DNA of 64,000 nt from Arcobacter lacus (GCF_003063295.1 NZ_MUXF01000001.1:62001-126000), one strand, 5' to 3'; shown: positions 41,877 through 50,873, counted from the stretch's first letter. Notes: a model not told the origin generated them from the letters alone. Made by a program: numbers and translations.

Positions 41877-42956
41877 GTGAAAATAGGAAAATATGAAATA
41901 AGGCATCCAATTATTCAAGGTGGAATGGGTGTAGGAATTAGTTGGGATCAGTTAGCTGGAACAGTTAGTTTAGAAGGTGGATTAGGTGTAATTTCTGCTG
42001 TTGGTACTGGTTATTATAAAAACTTAAGTGAAAAAGTACATATTACGACAAAAAAAGATAAACCTAAAGATGTAATAAATTTTTATAGTAAAGATGCTTT
42101 AAAAGAAATATTTGATAACGCAAGAAAAATTTGTGGAAAACTTCCACTTGCTGCAAATATTCTATACGCAATAAATGATTATGGAAGAGTGGTAAGAGAT
42201 GCCTGTGAAGCAGGAGCAAATATCATAATTACAGGGGCAGGAATTCCTACAAATATGCCTGAATTTACAAAAGATTTTCCAGATGTTGCATTAGTTCCAA
42301 TTGTTTCAAGTGCAAGAGCTTTAAAGCTTATTTGCAAAAAATGGCAAAGATATAATAGAATTCCTGATGCAGTAATCGTTGAAGGACCATTAAGTGGTGG
42401 GCATCAAGGTTTTAAATATGAAGATTGTTATAAAGAAGAGTTTCAATTAGAAAACATTGTTCCTCCTGTTATCGAAGAAGCAAAAAATTGGGGGAATATC
42501 CCTATAATTGCAGCTGGTGGAGTTTGGGATAAAAAAGATATTGATAAATTTTTAGCTCTTGGTTGTGTTGGTGTTCAAATGGCAACTAGATTTATTGGTA
42601 CTTTTGAATGTGATGCAGATGCAAACTTTAAAAATGTTTTATTAAATGCAAAAGAAGAAGATATTCAGCTTATGAAATCTCCTGTTGGACTTCCTGCACG
42701 AGGAGTTAGAACAAATCTACAATTCTCAATAGAAAATCATACTGCACCAAAAGTTCAATGTATTTCTAACTGTGTTGCACCTTGTAATAGAGGACATGAA
42801 GCTAAACTTGTTGGTTATTGTATAGCAGATAGATTGGGAGCAGCATACAAAGGTGATGTTGAAACTGGTTTATTTTTCTCTGGTTCAAATGGTTATAAGA
42901 TTGATAAAATAATTTCTGTAAAAGAATTAATGGAAAAATTAGTTAAGGGAGAGTAA
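41877..42956 (+). CDS. Nitronate monooxygenase family flavoprotein
   Basis: This 359-residue FMN-dependent TIM barrel belongs to the nitronate monooxygenase/2-nitropropane dioxygenase family. It begins RHPIIQGGMGVGISWDQLAG, with GAGIPTNMPEF, VEGPLSGGHQGFK (histidine of the active site) and IIAAGGVWDKKDIDKF followed by GVQMATRFIG. FabK-type enoyl-ACP reductases share the fold, and the assignment between them is not certain. A cysteine-rich stretch, CISNCVAPCNRGHEAK near residue 297, is notable. The start is GTG at 41877 after GAGAGG. It ends 4 bp before the amidase gene. Confidence 0.83.
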   Translation: MKIGKYEIRHPIIQGGMGVGISWDQLAGTVSLEGGLGVISAVGTGYYKNLSEKVHITTKKDKPKDVINFYSKDALKEIFDNARKICGKLPLAANILYAINDYGRVVRDACEAGANIIITGAGIPTNMPEFTKDFPDVALVPIVSSARALKLICKKWQRYNRIPDAVIVEGPLSGGHQGFKYEDCYKEEFQLENIVPPVIEEAKNWGNIPIIAAGGVWDKKDIDKFLALGCVGVQMATRFIGTFECDADANFKNVLLNAKEEDIQLMKSPVGLPARGVRTNLQFSIENHTAPKVQCISNCVAPCNRGHEAKLVGYCIADRLGAAYKGDVETGLFFSGSNGYKIDKIISVKELMEKLVKGE

Positions 42957-42960
42957 AGGT

Positions 42961-44400
42961 TTGAGATTTCTTTTTCTCCTAATATTTTCTTTTACTCTGC
43001 TTTTCTCAGCAACTAATGCTAGTCTTGAACAGCAGTATCGTGATGCAAAAATAGATTTTCTAAAAGCATCACTAAAAGATGATAGCGAAGAAAAAATCAA
43101 AGAACTACAAAAAATCATTGATTTAGGTAAAAAATTAAAAAAAGATACTCGTCCTGATGAAAAAAAACTTGAAGTACTAAAATCTAAACAGTTAGGTAAA
43201 CCTATTACAAAAAATAGTACTAAATCAAATCAAAGTACACAAACAAAAGCTCAAAATAAAAAAGATTCACAAAATGTTTTATACGCTATAAAATCTGTTT
43301 ATACAGAAAATAATACAGTTGTAATTGATTTTAATGTTGATATTAGCCAAAATGATGTTAAATATTTTAAACTAAATCCTACACCATTGTACAGGGATGT
43401 TTTTGATATAAGTGGATATTTTAAAGATGCTGTTAATACAAAATTGTCTTTAGATAATATTGATACCATTATTGTAGGACAAAATCAACCAAATGTTTTA
43501 AGAATTGTTTTTTCAAATAAAACAAGTCCAAACATAACATATACAATAAGTAAAAGACAAATTATAATAACAGTAAATGATGGAAAAACAACAAAAAAAC
43601 AGGCAAAACAAGAGATAAAAAGTGAGCCTAAACAAACTTCAACTCAAAATAAAACAACTTCAAAACAAACACAAGTAAGTACAGTTACTCCTCCAAAAGT
43701 TACAACACCAAAAAATAGTATAAATAAGACTATAGTTATAGATGCTGGCCATGGTGGTGATGATGTTGGTGCAGTAGGACCAAATAAAAGATATGAAAAA
43801 GTTATAAATTTAAATGTAGCAAAATATTTAGAATCAATTTTAAAACAAAGAGGTTATAAAGTATATCTTACAAGAAGTACGGATGTTTTTATTAAAGTTA
43901 TGGATAGAACAGTTTTAGCAAATGAAAAAAATGCAGACCTTTTCATCTCTATTCACACAAACTCAATGCCAAAAGAAAAAGCGAATAGCACAAGTGGTAT
44001 TGAAACATTTTTCCTAAGTCCTGCTAGAAGTGAAAGAGCAAAAAAAGTTGCTGCTTTAGAAAATAAAGATGATATTAGAGAGATGAATGAATCATCAAAA
44101 AGTGCATTTTTAGAAAGTCTTAATCGTCCAAGAATAACAGCTTCACATAAATTTGCTATAGATGTTCAATCTGGTTTATTACAAGCAGCTAGAACAAAAT
44201 ACAAAGATGTAAATGATTCAGGAGTGAAAGAAGGACCTTTTTGGGTTTTAGTTGGAGCTCAAATGCCATCAATTTTAATAGAAGTTGGATTTATTTCTCA
44301 TGCAGAAGAGAGTAGAAGACTTTATGAAAAAGACTATCAACAACTTTTAGCAAATGGTATTGCTAATGGTGTAGATTCTTACTTTTCAAAAAATCCTTAA
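42961..44400 (+). CDS. amiC: N-acetylmuramoyl-L-alanine amidase (AmiA/B/C type)
   Basis: This 479-residue exported amidase has a signal peptide (residues 1-18, MRFLFLLIFSFTLLFSAT), a charged helical segment and an AMIN-like domain about 100-195. A Gln/Thr/Lys linker (203-245) precedes the Amidase_3 zinc domain from about 257. That domain has IVIDAGHGGDDVGAVG, a glutamate near RYEKVINLNV, FISIHTNSM and the C-terminal ILIEVGFISHAEES. It cleaves peptide stems from peptidoglycan, typically at cell separation. The start is TTG at 42961. Its last 38 bases overlap the convergent NUDIX gene. Confidence 0.92.
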   Translation: MRFLFLLIFSFTLLFSATNASLEQQYRDAKIDFLKASLKDDSEEKIKELQKIIDLGKKLKKDTRPDEKKLEVLKSKQLGKPITKNSTKSNQSTQTKAQNKKDSQNVLYAIKSVYTENNTVVIDFNVDISQNDVKYFKLNPTPLYRDVFDISGYFKDAVNTKLSLDNIDTIIVGQNQPNVLRIVFSNKTSPNITYTISKRQIIITVNDGKTTKKQAKQEIKSEPKQTSTQNKTTSKQTQVSTVTPPKVTTPKNSINKTIVIDAGHGGDDVGAVGPNKRYEKVINLNVAKYLESILKQRGYKVYLTRSTDVFIKVMDRTVLANEKNADLFISIHTNSMPKEKANSTSGIETFFLSPARSERAKKVAALENKDDIREMNESSKSAFLESLNRPRITASHKFAIDVQSGLLQAARTKYKDVNDSGVKEGPFWVLVGAQMPSILIEVGFISHAEESRRLYEKDYQQLLANGIANGVDSYFSKNP

Positions 44401-44809
44401 TTTCTGTTATTAACTCTTCTTGTTTCTTTTTTAATTTAGGAAGATTATCTAAAGAAAAGAATTTTACTTTTGAATTTTCCCAAGATAAATACTGTTCTTT
44501 TAATGTATCATTTGCAAAATATTTTTCCATATTTTCTATATTTTTAAAATTTATTAACCAAACACCAACATCTTTATCATCATTTAATTGTTCAAAATAC
44601 TCTTCAAACAATGCCACGTCAACACTTATAGAACTCTCTTCAAAAAACTCTCTTTTTGCACATTCATATGCTGTTTCATTTTTAGTTTTAGTACCTTTTA
44701 AACAGCCCCATCTATCTTTACTTGCTACAGACTTACATAACAGTATTTTTATATCACTTTCATTTACGTAATAAGGAACAACGCCATAAGCTTTAACCAA
44801 AGATGCCAT
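44363..44809 (-). CDS. NUDIX hydrolase
   Basis: This 148-residue NUDIX-fold hydrolase acts on nucleoside diphosphates linked to another moiety. The NUDIX box runs from GTKTKNETAYECAKREFFEE, with E-E then SSI. Spacing fits GX5EX7REUXEEXGU, except that the usual glycine near the end is serine. The N-terminus AYGVVPYYVNESDIKILLCK is like diadenosine-polyphosphate or RppH-like NUDIX proteins, but substrate cannot be assigned. The gene overlaps the amidase 3' end by 38 bp in convergent orientation and is last in the rplY-pth-lptG unit. Confidence 0.8.
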   Translation of the reverse strand: MASLVKAYGVVPYYVNESDIKILLCKSVASKDRWGCLKGTKTKNETAYECAKREFFEESSISVDVALFEEYFEQLNDDKDVGVWLINFKNIENMEKYFANDTLKEQYLSWENSKVKFFSLDNLPKLKKKQEELITEIKDFLKSKNLHH

Positions 44810-44823
44810 ACTAATTTAGCCTT

Positions 44824-45891
44824 TTAAGAATTTATCTTTTTATCATAAAAATATATAGAGAAAACTATCCAAATAAACATAGTCAAAAGCATAGATATTT
44901 CAGGAATTATAGTTCCAGAACTTGTAAGTCTGAATATTAAAAAGAAAAATCCCCATACAATCAATGTTCCAAAAATTGAAAAAGATACAAATTTAGCCAT
45001 ATTAAAAAATCTGCTATTTAATGAAGCAAATGAATAGACTAAAATAAGAATAGGAATTACAAAAAATGGAATAACTAATTGATTATATAAAATTGTTCTT
45101 ATTTTTTGAGTATTTATTCCTTGCTCTTTCAATAAAACTAATGCTGATATTGCATCCATAATAGAAAAATCTGATTTATTTTCATAAACATTATCCAAAA
45201 TCTTTGGTTTAAATCCATCTAAAGTATGTAAAAATTTTTCATATCTAATATCAAGTTTTGAGCTATTAACATCTATATTTTCAGGTTTATTTATAACTTT
45301 TACATCAACAACATACCATTTGTCATTTTGAAAATATGCTTTTTCACCAATAATTGTTTCAACCAAATTTTCATCTTTAACTTTATAAATATGTATATTC
45401 TCAGCCTTTTTTTCTAATGGTAATAATTTTTGAAAATATACATAATAGTCATTATATTTTAAAAAAATATCACTTTTTGTATTTGAAAAATATTCATCAT
45501 TTAATATTTTTCTTTTTTGTTCATAAGAGTAAGCCAAAGGAGTCATTTGTAAAAAAATCAAAACTACCAATAAAGATATTGAAATAGTAACTACTGGCAT
45601 AAAAATATTTTTTCTTGTTGCACCAAGCGCATTAAAAGCTACAAATTCATTATTTTTAATAAATAAAACTAAAGTAATAATCCAACCAAAAACTATTGAT
45701 AAAGGTAAAGCTAAAGTTAAAGTAAAAAAACTATTATATAAAATATAAAGTAACTGTAAGTTTGCAGAAGCGGGAATATTTTTAAAATTTTGTAAATAAT
45801 CTATTCCTACAAAAAAAAGTTCTAATGAAATTAAAACTATTATAAAGTTAATTAAATATTTTTTTAAAATGTACTTGCTTAATATACTCAT
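44824..45891 (-). CDS. lptG: LPS export permease LptG/LptF (YjgP/YjgQ family)
   Basis: This 355-residue protein has three N-terminal and three C-terminal membrane helices around a periplasmic beta-jellyroll-like domain (about 120-255), the architecture of LptF/LptG. These form the inner-membrane part of the LPS transport machine with LptB. It starts ILSKYILKKYLINFIIVLIS, with FGWIITLVLFIKNNEFVAFNALGA around the first helices (a conserved coupling region). LptF and LptG are hard to separate by eye; the symbol is tentative. It lies 2 bp after pth. Confidence 0.82.
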   Translation of the reverse strand: MSILSKYILKKYLINFIIVLISLELFFVGIDYLQNFKNIPASANLQLLYILYNSFFTLTLALPLSIVFGWIITLVLFIKNNEFVAFNALGATRKNIFMPVVTISISLLVVLIFLQMTPLAYSYEQKRKILNDEYFSNTKSDIFLKYNDYYVYFQKLLPLEKKAENIHIYKVKDENLVETIIGEKAYFQNDKWYVVDVKVINKPENIDVNSSKLDIRYEKFLHTLDGFKPKILDNVYENKSDFSIMDAISALVLLKEQGINTQKIRTILYNQLVIPFFVIPILILVYSFASLNSRFFNMAKFVSFSIFGTLIVWGFFFLIFRLTSSGTIIPEISMLLTMFIWIVFSIYFYDKKINS

Positions 45892-45893
45892 GA

Positions 45894-46445
45894 TTACTTC
45901 AATGTGAATTTAGATTTTACTTCATCAATGTCAGCAGTTTTAAGTACTTCAATTGCATTTATAGTATGTTTTATTATATCTTCTAATTTATTTAACTCTT
46001 CTTTTGAAAAATCACTTAATACAAAATTTGCAACATCATCTTTATTTTGTGGCTTTCCAATACCAATTCTTACACGAATATAATCTTTTCCAATGTGAGA
46101 ATCTAAAGATTTTAAACCATTATGTCCACCATGACCACCACCAATTTTGAACTTAACTGTTCCAAATGGTAAATCTAAATCATCATGAATTACAATAATA
46201 TTTTCTAAATCAATTTTATAATACTCTTTTATACTATGAACTGCAACACCAGAATTATTCATATATGTTGTTGGTTTTGCAAAAAGGTTATAACCAGATT
46301 TAAGTAATGTTGATTGAAAGTTTGAATTATTTACGTTTGAAGTTTGTAAGTTCTTAGTCATCTCATCGACAACTAAAAAACCTACATTATGTCTTGTATA
46401 TTGATATTTTTCACCAATATTTCCAAGACCAACAATTAAATACAT
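45894..46445 (-). CDS. pth: Peptidyl-tRNA hydrolase
   Basis: This 183-residue enzyme releases tRNA from stalled peptidyl-tRNA. Signature features are LIVGLGNIGEKYQYTRHNVGF with the catalytic His, KPTTYMNNSG, VIHDDLDLPFGTVKFK with the catalytic Asp, and GGGHGGHNGLKSL. Its length is standard. It follows rplY by 8 bp on the minus strand; rplY-pth adjacency is very common in bacteria. Confidence 0.95.
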   Translation of the reverse strand: MYLIVGLGNIGEKYQYTRHNVGFLVVDEMTKNLQTSNVNNSNFQSTLLKSGYNLFAKPTTYMNNSGVAVHSIKEYYKIDLENIIVIHDDLDLPFGTVKFKIGGGHGGHNGLKSLDSHIGKDYIRVRIGIGKPQNKDDVANFVLSDFSKEELNKLEDIIKHTINAIEVLKTADIDEVKSKFTLK

Positions 46446-46453
46446 AGTTTTAA

Positions 46454-46990
46454 TTATTTAGCTTTAATAACACCAACAACTGGTACTCTTGGGTCTAAAT
46501 AACAATCTACATTTGCAGGGAATTGAATATCTCTAATTAAAATATTGTCACCTGTATCTAAATTTGTAACATCTAAAACTATTTCATTTGGTAAATTTTC
46601 AATAGTTGATTTTACAGGAATTCTTCTTGTATGAACCATTAAAAGACCTTTATTTTTAAGACCTTTTGCAGTTCCAACAGCTTTAACTGGAATAGCATAA
46701 GAAGTTTTAACTCCAGCTTGTGCAACCATTAAATCAACGTGTAATAACTCTGAAGTTAATGGACATTTTTGATACTCTTTTACTACAACTTTTAATACAT
46801 TTCCACCTAATTTAACATCAAATGCTAAAGTTTCTTTGTTTCTTAAAAATTTGATAAACTCATTTCTTTTGAATGCTGCAGCAACGTTTTCTAAACCTTT
46901 ACCATAGATATTTGCAATTAAATATCCTTCTCTTCTTAAAGTTTTAGTAGCTTGTTTTGTCATACTATCTCTGATGATACCCTCTAACAT
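46454..46990 (-). CDS. rplY: Ribosomal protein bL25 (Ctc form)
   Basis: This 178-residue protein binds 5S rRNA in the large subunit. The N-terminal L25 domain ([38 protein letters not shown]) is followed by the longer C-terminal beta domain of Ctc/TL5-type proteins ([20 protein letters not shown]). It is first in the rplY-pth-lptG-nudix unit, with AAGGAA before the ATG and a consensus -10 upstream. Confidence 0.94.
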   Translation of the reverse strand: MLEGIIRDSMTKQATKTLRREGYLIANIYGKGLENVAAAFKRNEFIKFLRNKETLAFDVKLGGNVLKVVVKEYQKCPLTSELLHVDLMVAQAGVKTSYAIPVKAVGTAKGLKNKGLLMVHTRRIPVKSTIENLPNEIVLDVTNLDTGDNILIRDIQFPANVDCYLDPRVPVVGVIKAK

Positions 46991-47026
46991 AACGATTCCT
47001 TTGTTTTAATTTTAAATTGAGTCGGG

Positions 47027-47032
47027 ATTATA
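47027..47032 (-). promoter_or_regulatory. -10 element for rplY-pth-lptG
   Basis: A perfect TATAAT on the minus strand lies 37 bases before the rplY ATG, in the 147-bp gap between rplY and the divergent folD gene. Confidence 0.55.
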
Positions 47033-47094
47033 TTTAATTTTAACTAAATATTTGTTGAAGTTTTTATTTAACTATTGATTAATCCAAATTTAGA

Positions 47095-47100
47095 TATTAT
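47095..47100 (+). promoter_or_regulatory. Possible -10 element for folD-lepB-rpiB
   Basis: TATTAT in TAGATATTATATAAG lies 38 bases before the folD ATG; an overlapping TATAAG is an alternative. The ribosome-binding site is AAGGT. Confidence 0.42.
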
Positions 47101-47137
47101 ATAAGTCTCAATTAATCAAAAATATAAGGTAAATCCA

Positions 47138-48001
47138 ATGACATTATTAGATGGAAAAGCATTATCTGAAAAAATCAAAGAAGAAGTAAAATTAGAAGTT
47201 GAACAAATAGTAAAAGAAAAAGAGATAACTCCAGGACTTGCAGTTATTTTGGTAGGAAATGATCCAGCAAGTGCAACTTATGTGGCAAGCAAAGCAAAAT
47301 CATGTGAAAATGCTGGTATTTACTCAGTAGTTCATAAAATGCCAGAAACTATTTCTCAAGAAGAACTTCTTGAAACAATAGCTATGATGAATAAAAATCC
47401 AAAACTTGATGGTATTTTAGTTCAGTTACCACTTCCAAAACAAATCGATACAACTGTTGTTTTAGAAGCTATTGATCCATTAAAAGATGTTGATGGATTT
47501 CATCCATACAATGTAGGAAGAATGGTTTCAAATCTTGATGCATTTTTACCTGCAACTCCATTTGGTGTTATGAGAATGTTCGAAGAATATGGTATAGAAC
47601 TTAGTGGAAAAAATGTAGTTGTTATTGGAAGTAGCGATATTGTTGGAAAACCAATGGCTTCACTTTTAATAAACGCAAAAGCAACAGTTACAGTATGTAA
47701 TAGTAGAACAAAAGATTTAAAAGCTCATACATTAGCAGCTGATATAGTTGTAATTGCTGTTGGTGTTCCGTTCCTTTTAAAAGAAGATATGGTAAAAGAT
47801 GGTGCGATTGTAATTGATGTGGGAATTAATAGGTTAGAAACTGGTAAATTAGTTGGAGATGCTGATTTTGAAGGATTAAAAAACAAATGTTCTTTTTTAA
47901 CTCCAGTTCCAGGTGGTGTTGGTCCAATGACAATAGCAATGCTTTTAAAAAATACAATAAAAGCTTCTAAATTAAGAGAAAAAAGAGAAAATAGATGTTA
48001 A
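47138..48001 (+). CDS. folD: Bifunctional methylene-THF dehydrogenase/cyclohydrolase FolD
   Basis: This 287-residue enzyme interconverts methylene-, methenyl- and formyl-THF with NADP. It has the catalytic Tyr-Lys segment TYVASKAKSCENAGI near residue 50, VQLPLPKQID, KDVDGFHPYNVGRM, the NADP region VVIGSSDIVGKPMASLL, and PVPGGVGPMTIAMLLKNT near the C-terminus. Length is standard. It overlaps lepB by 7 bp, so the folD-lepB-rpiB unit is translationally coupled. Confidence 0.96.
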   Translation: MTLLDGKALSEKIKEEVKLEVEQIVKEKEITPGLAVILVGNDPASATYVASKAKSCENAGIYSVVHKMPETISQEELLETIAMMNKNPKLDGILVQLPLPKQIDTTVVLEAIDPLKDVDGFHPYNVGRMVSNLDAFLPATPFGVMRMFEEYGIELSGKNVVVIGSSDIVGKPMASLLINAKATVTVCNSRTKDLKAHTLAADIVVIAVGVPFLLKEDMVKDGAIVIDVGINRLETGKLVGDADFEGLKNKCSFLTPVPGGVGPMTIAMLLKNTIKASKLREKRENRC

Positions 48002-48777
48002 AAAAAGTTTATAGCTGGTCATCTTCTTGGACTGGTACAATAGTAATTGTTCTTGCAATTATCTTCTTTATTGCACAAGCATTTGTAATTCCTAGTGGAA
48101 GTATGAAAAATACGCTTTTAGTTGGAGATATGCTTTTTGTAAAAAAATTTTCTTATGGAATACCAACACCAAGAATTCCTTGGTTAGAAGTTAAAGTTCT
48201 TCCAGATTTTAATGACAATGGACATTTAATAGAAGGAGAAAGACCAAAACGTGGAGATATCGTAGTATTTAGATATCCTCATAATGAGTCAATTCACTAT
48301 GTAAAAAGAGCAGTTGCAACTGGTGGAGATATTGTTGCACTTAAAGATAAACACTTATATTTACATCCTAAAGAGGGAAATGAGTTTGTAAAAGCGAATT
48401 ATCCTGCTGAAAATATTGTAGAAATTGATGATAAACTTTGGGTTGTTGATCCATATAAAAAAGAGCATCCAGGAATTCACACAGATCCAAGTGTTACAAA
48501 CAATGGATATAACCCAAAAGAGTTATTTAATATGCATCCAATTGTTATTCCAGAAGATGAAACATTTATGATGGGTGATAATAGAGATCACTCAAATGAT
48601 TCAAGATTTTGGGGAACAGTTCCATATAAATATATAGTTGGAAAACCTTGGTTTATCTATTTTTCATGGGATGATGATTATAAAATTAGATGGGATAGAG
48701 TATTCAAATCTGTTGATAGTCTAGAAAAAAATATTGATGCAAATACTCAAATTAATCATGAAGAAGGAATCTACTAA
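47995..48777 (+). CDS. lepB: Signal peptidase I
   Basis: This 260-residue membrane protease removes signal peptides. One N-terminal membrane helix (residues 14-36) precedes the catalytic Ser in FVIPSGSMKNTLLVGDMLFV (about residue 35-40). The catalytic Lys is in HYVKRAVATGGDIVAL near residue 104, and box E (MMGDNRDHSNDSRFWG) comes later. Only one helix precedes the catalytic domain, as usual outside enterics. It overlaps folD by 7 bp and shares one base with rpiB (TAATG). Confidence 0.95.
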   Translation: MLKKVYSWSSSWTGTIVIVLAIIFFIAQAFVIPSGSMKNTLLVGDMLFVKKFSYGIPTPRIPWLEVKVLPDFNDNGHLIEGERPKRGDIVVFRYPHNESIHYVKRAVATGGDIVALKDKHLYLHPKEGNEFVKANYPAENIVEIDDKLWVVDPYKKEHPGIHTDPSVTNNGYNPKELFNMHPIVIPEDETFMMGDNRDHSNDSRFWGTVPYKYIVGKPWFIYFSWDDDYKIRWDRVFKSVDSLEKNIDANTQINHEEGIY

Positions 48778-49232
48778 TGAAATATTTCATAGGTGCAGAT
48801 CATGCAGGAATTGAGATTAAAGCTTTTGTAAAAGATTTGTTTGAGCAAAGAGGACATCAAGTAGAAGATTTAGGACCATTTAATAAAGATAGAGTTGATT
48901 ATCCAGATTATGCGTCAAAAGTTTGTAAAAAAGTTCTTGAAAATGAAGGAACTATGGGAATTCTGATTTGCGGTTCAGGTTTGGGAATGAGTATGGCTGC
49001 AAATAAATTTGATGGGATAAGAGCAGCACTTTGCCACAATGAATATAGTGCAAGAATGGCTAGAAAACACAATGATGCAAATGTTATTTGCTTAGGTGAA
49101 AGAGTAAGTGGCGAAGGTATGATTGAAGCTATTATAAAAGCTTGGGATAAAGCAGAATTTGAAGGTGGAAGACACGAAGGTCGAGTTGCTAAAATAAATG
49201 CTTTAGGAAAAATGGGAAGTTGTAGAGCATAA
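48777..49232 (+). CDS. rpiB: Ribose-5-phosphate isomerase B
   Basis: This 151-residue enzyme interconverts ribose 5-phosphate and ribulose 5-phosphate. It opens YFIGADHAGIEIKAFVKD and has the catalytic cysteine in GILICGSGLGMSMAANKF near residue 67, plus NDANVICLGERVSGE. It starts within the lepB stop (TAATG). Its 3' end is part of a strong hairpin shared with the convergent acetyltransferase gene. Confidence 0.95.
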   Translation: MKYFIGADHAGIEIKAFVKDLFEQRGHQVEDLGPFNKDRVDYPDYASKVCKKVLENEGTMGILICGSGLGMSMAANKFDGIRAALCHNEYSARMARKHNDANVICLGERVSGEGMIEAIIKAWDKAEFEGGRHEGRVAKINALGKMGSCRA

Positions 49233-49245
49233 TTTTATGCTCTAC
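49222..49245. terminator. Bidirectional hairpin between rpiB and the RimI-like gene
   Basis: A perfect 10-bp stem (GTAGAGCATA / TATGCTCTAC) with an ATTT loop overlaps the stop codons of both convergent genes. T-rich sequence follows on the plus strand. Confidence 0.7.
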
Positions 49246-49655
49246 TTTATCATCAAATATCCATCACTATCTTCGTAATAATCTTTTAAAACTTTTTTTA
49301 TTTTAAATTGATATTTTTCATATAATTTTATTGCTTTTATATTTTTTGTTTTTACCTCTAAAGAAAATTTCTTATTTTTTAATTTTTCAAAACTATATTC
49401 AAGTAATTTTGATGCAATTCCTAAACCCTGAAAATTTATATCAATAGCTAAAGAATAAAGTCTAAAATATTCTTTTCTTTCTAACCATAAAATATACCCA
49501 ACAATTTTTTCATCTTTTTCAAATATATATAAACTGTTTTTTAAAATATGATATCTAAAAGCACTTTTTGTTAATGCAAATGGATCATTTTGAAAAACTT
49601 TTTTTTCTAAATCATATAAATCTTTTAGATTTTCTTTTTTTGCTTTTTTTATCAT
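49242..49655 (-). CDS. GNAT acetyltransferase, RimI-like
   Basis: This 137-residue acetyl-CoA-dependent acyltransferase has a coenzyme-A-binding segment FQGLGIASKLLEYSF near residue 77. Its C-terminal pattern (SLEVKTKNIKAIKLYEKYQF, VLKDYYEDSDGYLM) is close to the ribosomal S18 alanine acetyltransferase RimI. Substrate cannot be confirmed; other small GNAT enzymes look similar. It overlaps the upstream DUF2156 gene by 4 bp and is probably co-translated with it. Confidence 0.72.
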   Translation of the reverse strand: MIKKAKKENLKDLYDLEKKVFQNDPFALTKSAFRYHILKNSLYIFEKDEKIVGYILWLERKEYFRLYSLAIDINFQGLGIASKLLEYSFEKLKNKKFSLEVKTKNIKAIKLYEKYQFKIKKVLKDYYEDSDGYLMIK

Positions 49656-50632
49656 TTTTGGTAAATTACATATTTAGGAACAATTTTTTTAGGTCGATAT
49701 GACATTTTTACTTTTTTAAGATTTTCAAATCCCATATCATCACCAACATTTATATATTCAACACTATATTTATCTTTTAATATTTTTGTAAATTCTCTAA
49801 AAATAAATTGAGCGCAACCTAAAACCTCAAAATCTGTTTTTTCTATAATTATGCTCGCCGTTGTTTCATTTATTTTTTCCCCAACGGTAAACCCTTTTAT
49901 CTCATCATCAATATAAATTACTAAACCAATAACATCTAAGCTATCATAATTGTTTATCAATCTTTTTACTGCAAATCTTTCATAATAAATTCCATCCATA
50001 AAAGTCTCAATTTCTTCTTTTGGCATATAAGTTGTTCTATCTTTTACCCATTTATTAAAAAGTGCTAAAACTTCTTTTCCATGTTTTTCTTTATCAAAAA
50101 TTTCTAATCTATGATTTGGATAAACTTTTCTAAATCTATTTATTTCATTTCTTTTTGATTTATATGAATCACCTTTTAAATCTATTAAATCCTCTACTTT
50201 ATAAATATAATCTACAAGCTTTTTTTCAACAATAAAATCTTTTAACATTTCATAAACTAAAGTACCCTCTTCCAAATAATCAACAAAACCTTCAAGTAAT
50301 TCTTCATGAACATACTCAATTTTTGAATAATTTCTATTGCTATTGTGTTCATTCATTATTTCAAAACATTTAATCATAGCTTCATAAGTATTCTCTTTTT
50401 TACCAATTGGGGGAAGTAACATAGTTAAAGTTCCCGAATTTAAAATAAATAAACAAAAAGTATCATTTACAATCGTATAAAATCCAGTTGCAGTTGATAA
50501 CCAAATATAATTGCCAGCAAAAGTGTAATCACTTAAATCAACATTTATTAATTTTAAATATTTATTCATTTTATCTTTTGCGCCTAAATCAAAAATTTCC
50601 AAAGTATAATTATTTATTGTCAAAGTTGACAT
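49652..50632 (-). CDS. DUF2156 (lysylphosphatidylglycerol-synthase C-terminal-like) protein
   Basis: This 326-residue cytoplasmic protein resembles the DUF2156 family, which has a GNAT-related fold and shares the catalytic domain of MprF-like lysylphosphatidylglycerol synthases. Visible family-like parts are SDYTFAGNYIWLSTATGFYT, KSKRNEINRFRKVYPNHR, and DVIGLVIYIDDEIKGFTVGE with INVGDDMGFENLKKVKMSY. No membrane helices are present, so it is not a full MprF. Substrate is unknown; aminoacyl transfer is possible. It is transcribed from a TATAAT promoter with a GGAC-type ribosome-binding site and followed by the RimI-like gene. Confidence 0.72.
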   Translation of the reverse strand: MSTLTINNYTLEIFDLGAKDKMNKYLKLINVDLSDYTFAGNYIWLSTATGFYTIVNDTFCLFILNSGTLTMLLPPIGKKENTYEAMIKCFEIMNEHNSNRNYSKIEYVHEELLEGFVDYLEEGTLVYEMLKDFIVEKKLVDYIYKVEDLIDLKGDSYKSKRNEINRFRKVYPNHRLEIFDKEKHGKEVLALFNKWVKDRTTYMPKEEIETFMDGIYYERFAVKRLINNYDSLDVIGLVIYIDDEIKGFTVGEKINETTASIIIEKTDFEVLGCAQFIFREFTKILKDKYSVEYINVGDDMGFENLKKVKMSYRPKKIVPKYVIYQK

Positions 50633-50661
50633 TTTCTTTTGTCCTTAAAAAAAATTTGAGA

Positions 50662-50667
50662 ATTATA
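50662..50667 (-). promoter_or_regulatory. -10 element for the DUF2156-RimI unit
   Basis: A consensus TATAAT on the minus strand (GGAGTATAATTCTC) lies 30 bases before the DUF2156 ATG. AAGGAC follows as ribosome-binding site. Confidence 0.55.
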
Positions 50668-50737
50668 CTCCTAATTTTTTCTTTTGTATCAAATTAGCAA
50701 ATAATTTTTTATAAGTGCCTATTTATCAATATTATGA

Positions 50738-50743
50738 GATAAT
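50738..50743 (+). promoter_or_regulatory. Possible -10 element for the small membrane ORF and HD gene
   Basis: GATAAT in ATGAGATAATC lies 26 bases upstream of the 34-codon ORF, whose ATG is preceded by AAAAGG. Confidence 0.4.
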
Positions 50744-50768
50744 CAAAACAAATTTAAAAGGCATATTT

Positions 50769-50873
50769 ATGAGTGATTGGCAAGTATATTTAATGATGTT
50801 TGTTATTGTAGGATTAATGCTACTTGGTAAAAAAATGATGTTTTTTGATGACAATAAAAAGGATAAAAATTGA
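50769..50873 (+). CDS. 34-residue single-pass membrane peptide
   Basis: This short ORF encodes MSDWQVYLMMFVIVGLMLLG followed by a Lys/Met/Phe hinge and the charged tail DDNKKDKN. Residues 6-20 are strongly hydrophobic, so it should insert as a single helix with the basic tail in the cytoplasm. The evidence for translation is the AAAAGG ribosome-binding site, a -10 element at suitable distance, and an ATTGATAA junction where its TGA overlaps the TTG start of the HD-domain gene. I know no family name. It may anchor or regulate the HD protein, which is inference from coupling. Confidence 0.6.
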   Translation: MSDWQVYLMMFVIVGLMLLGKKMMFFDDNKKDKN

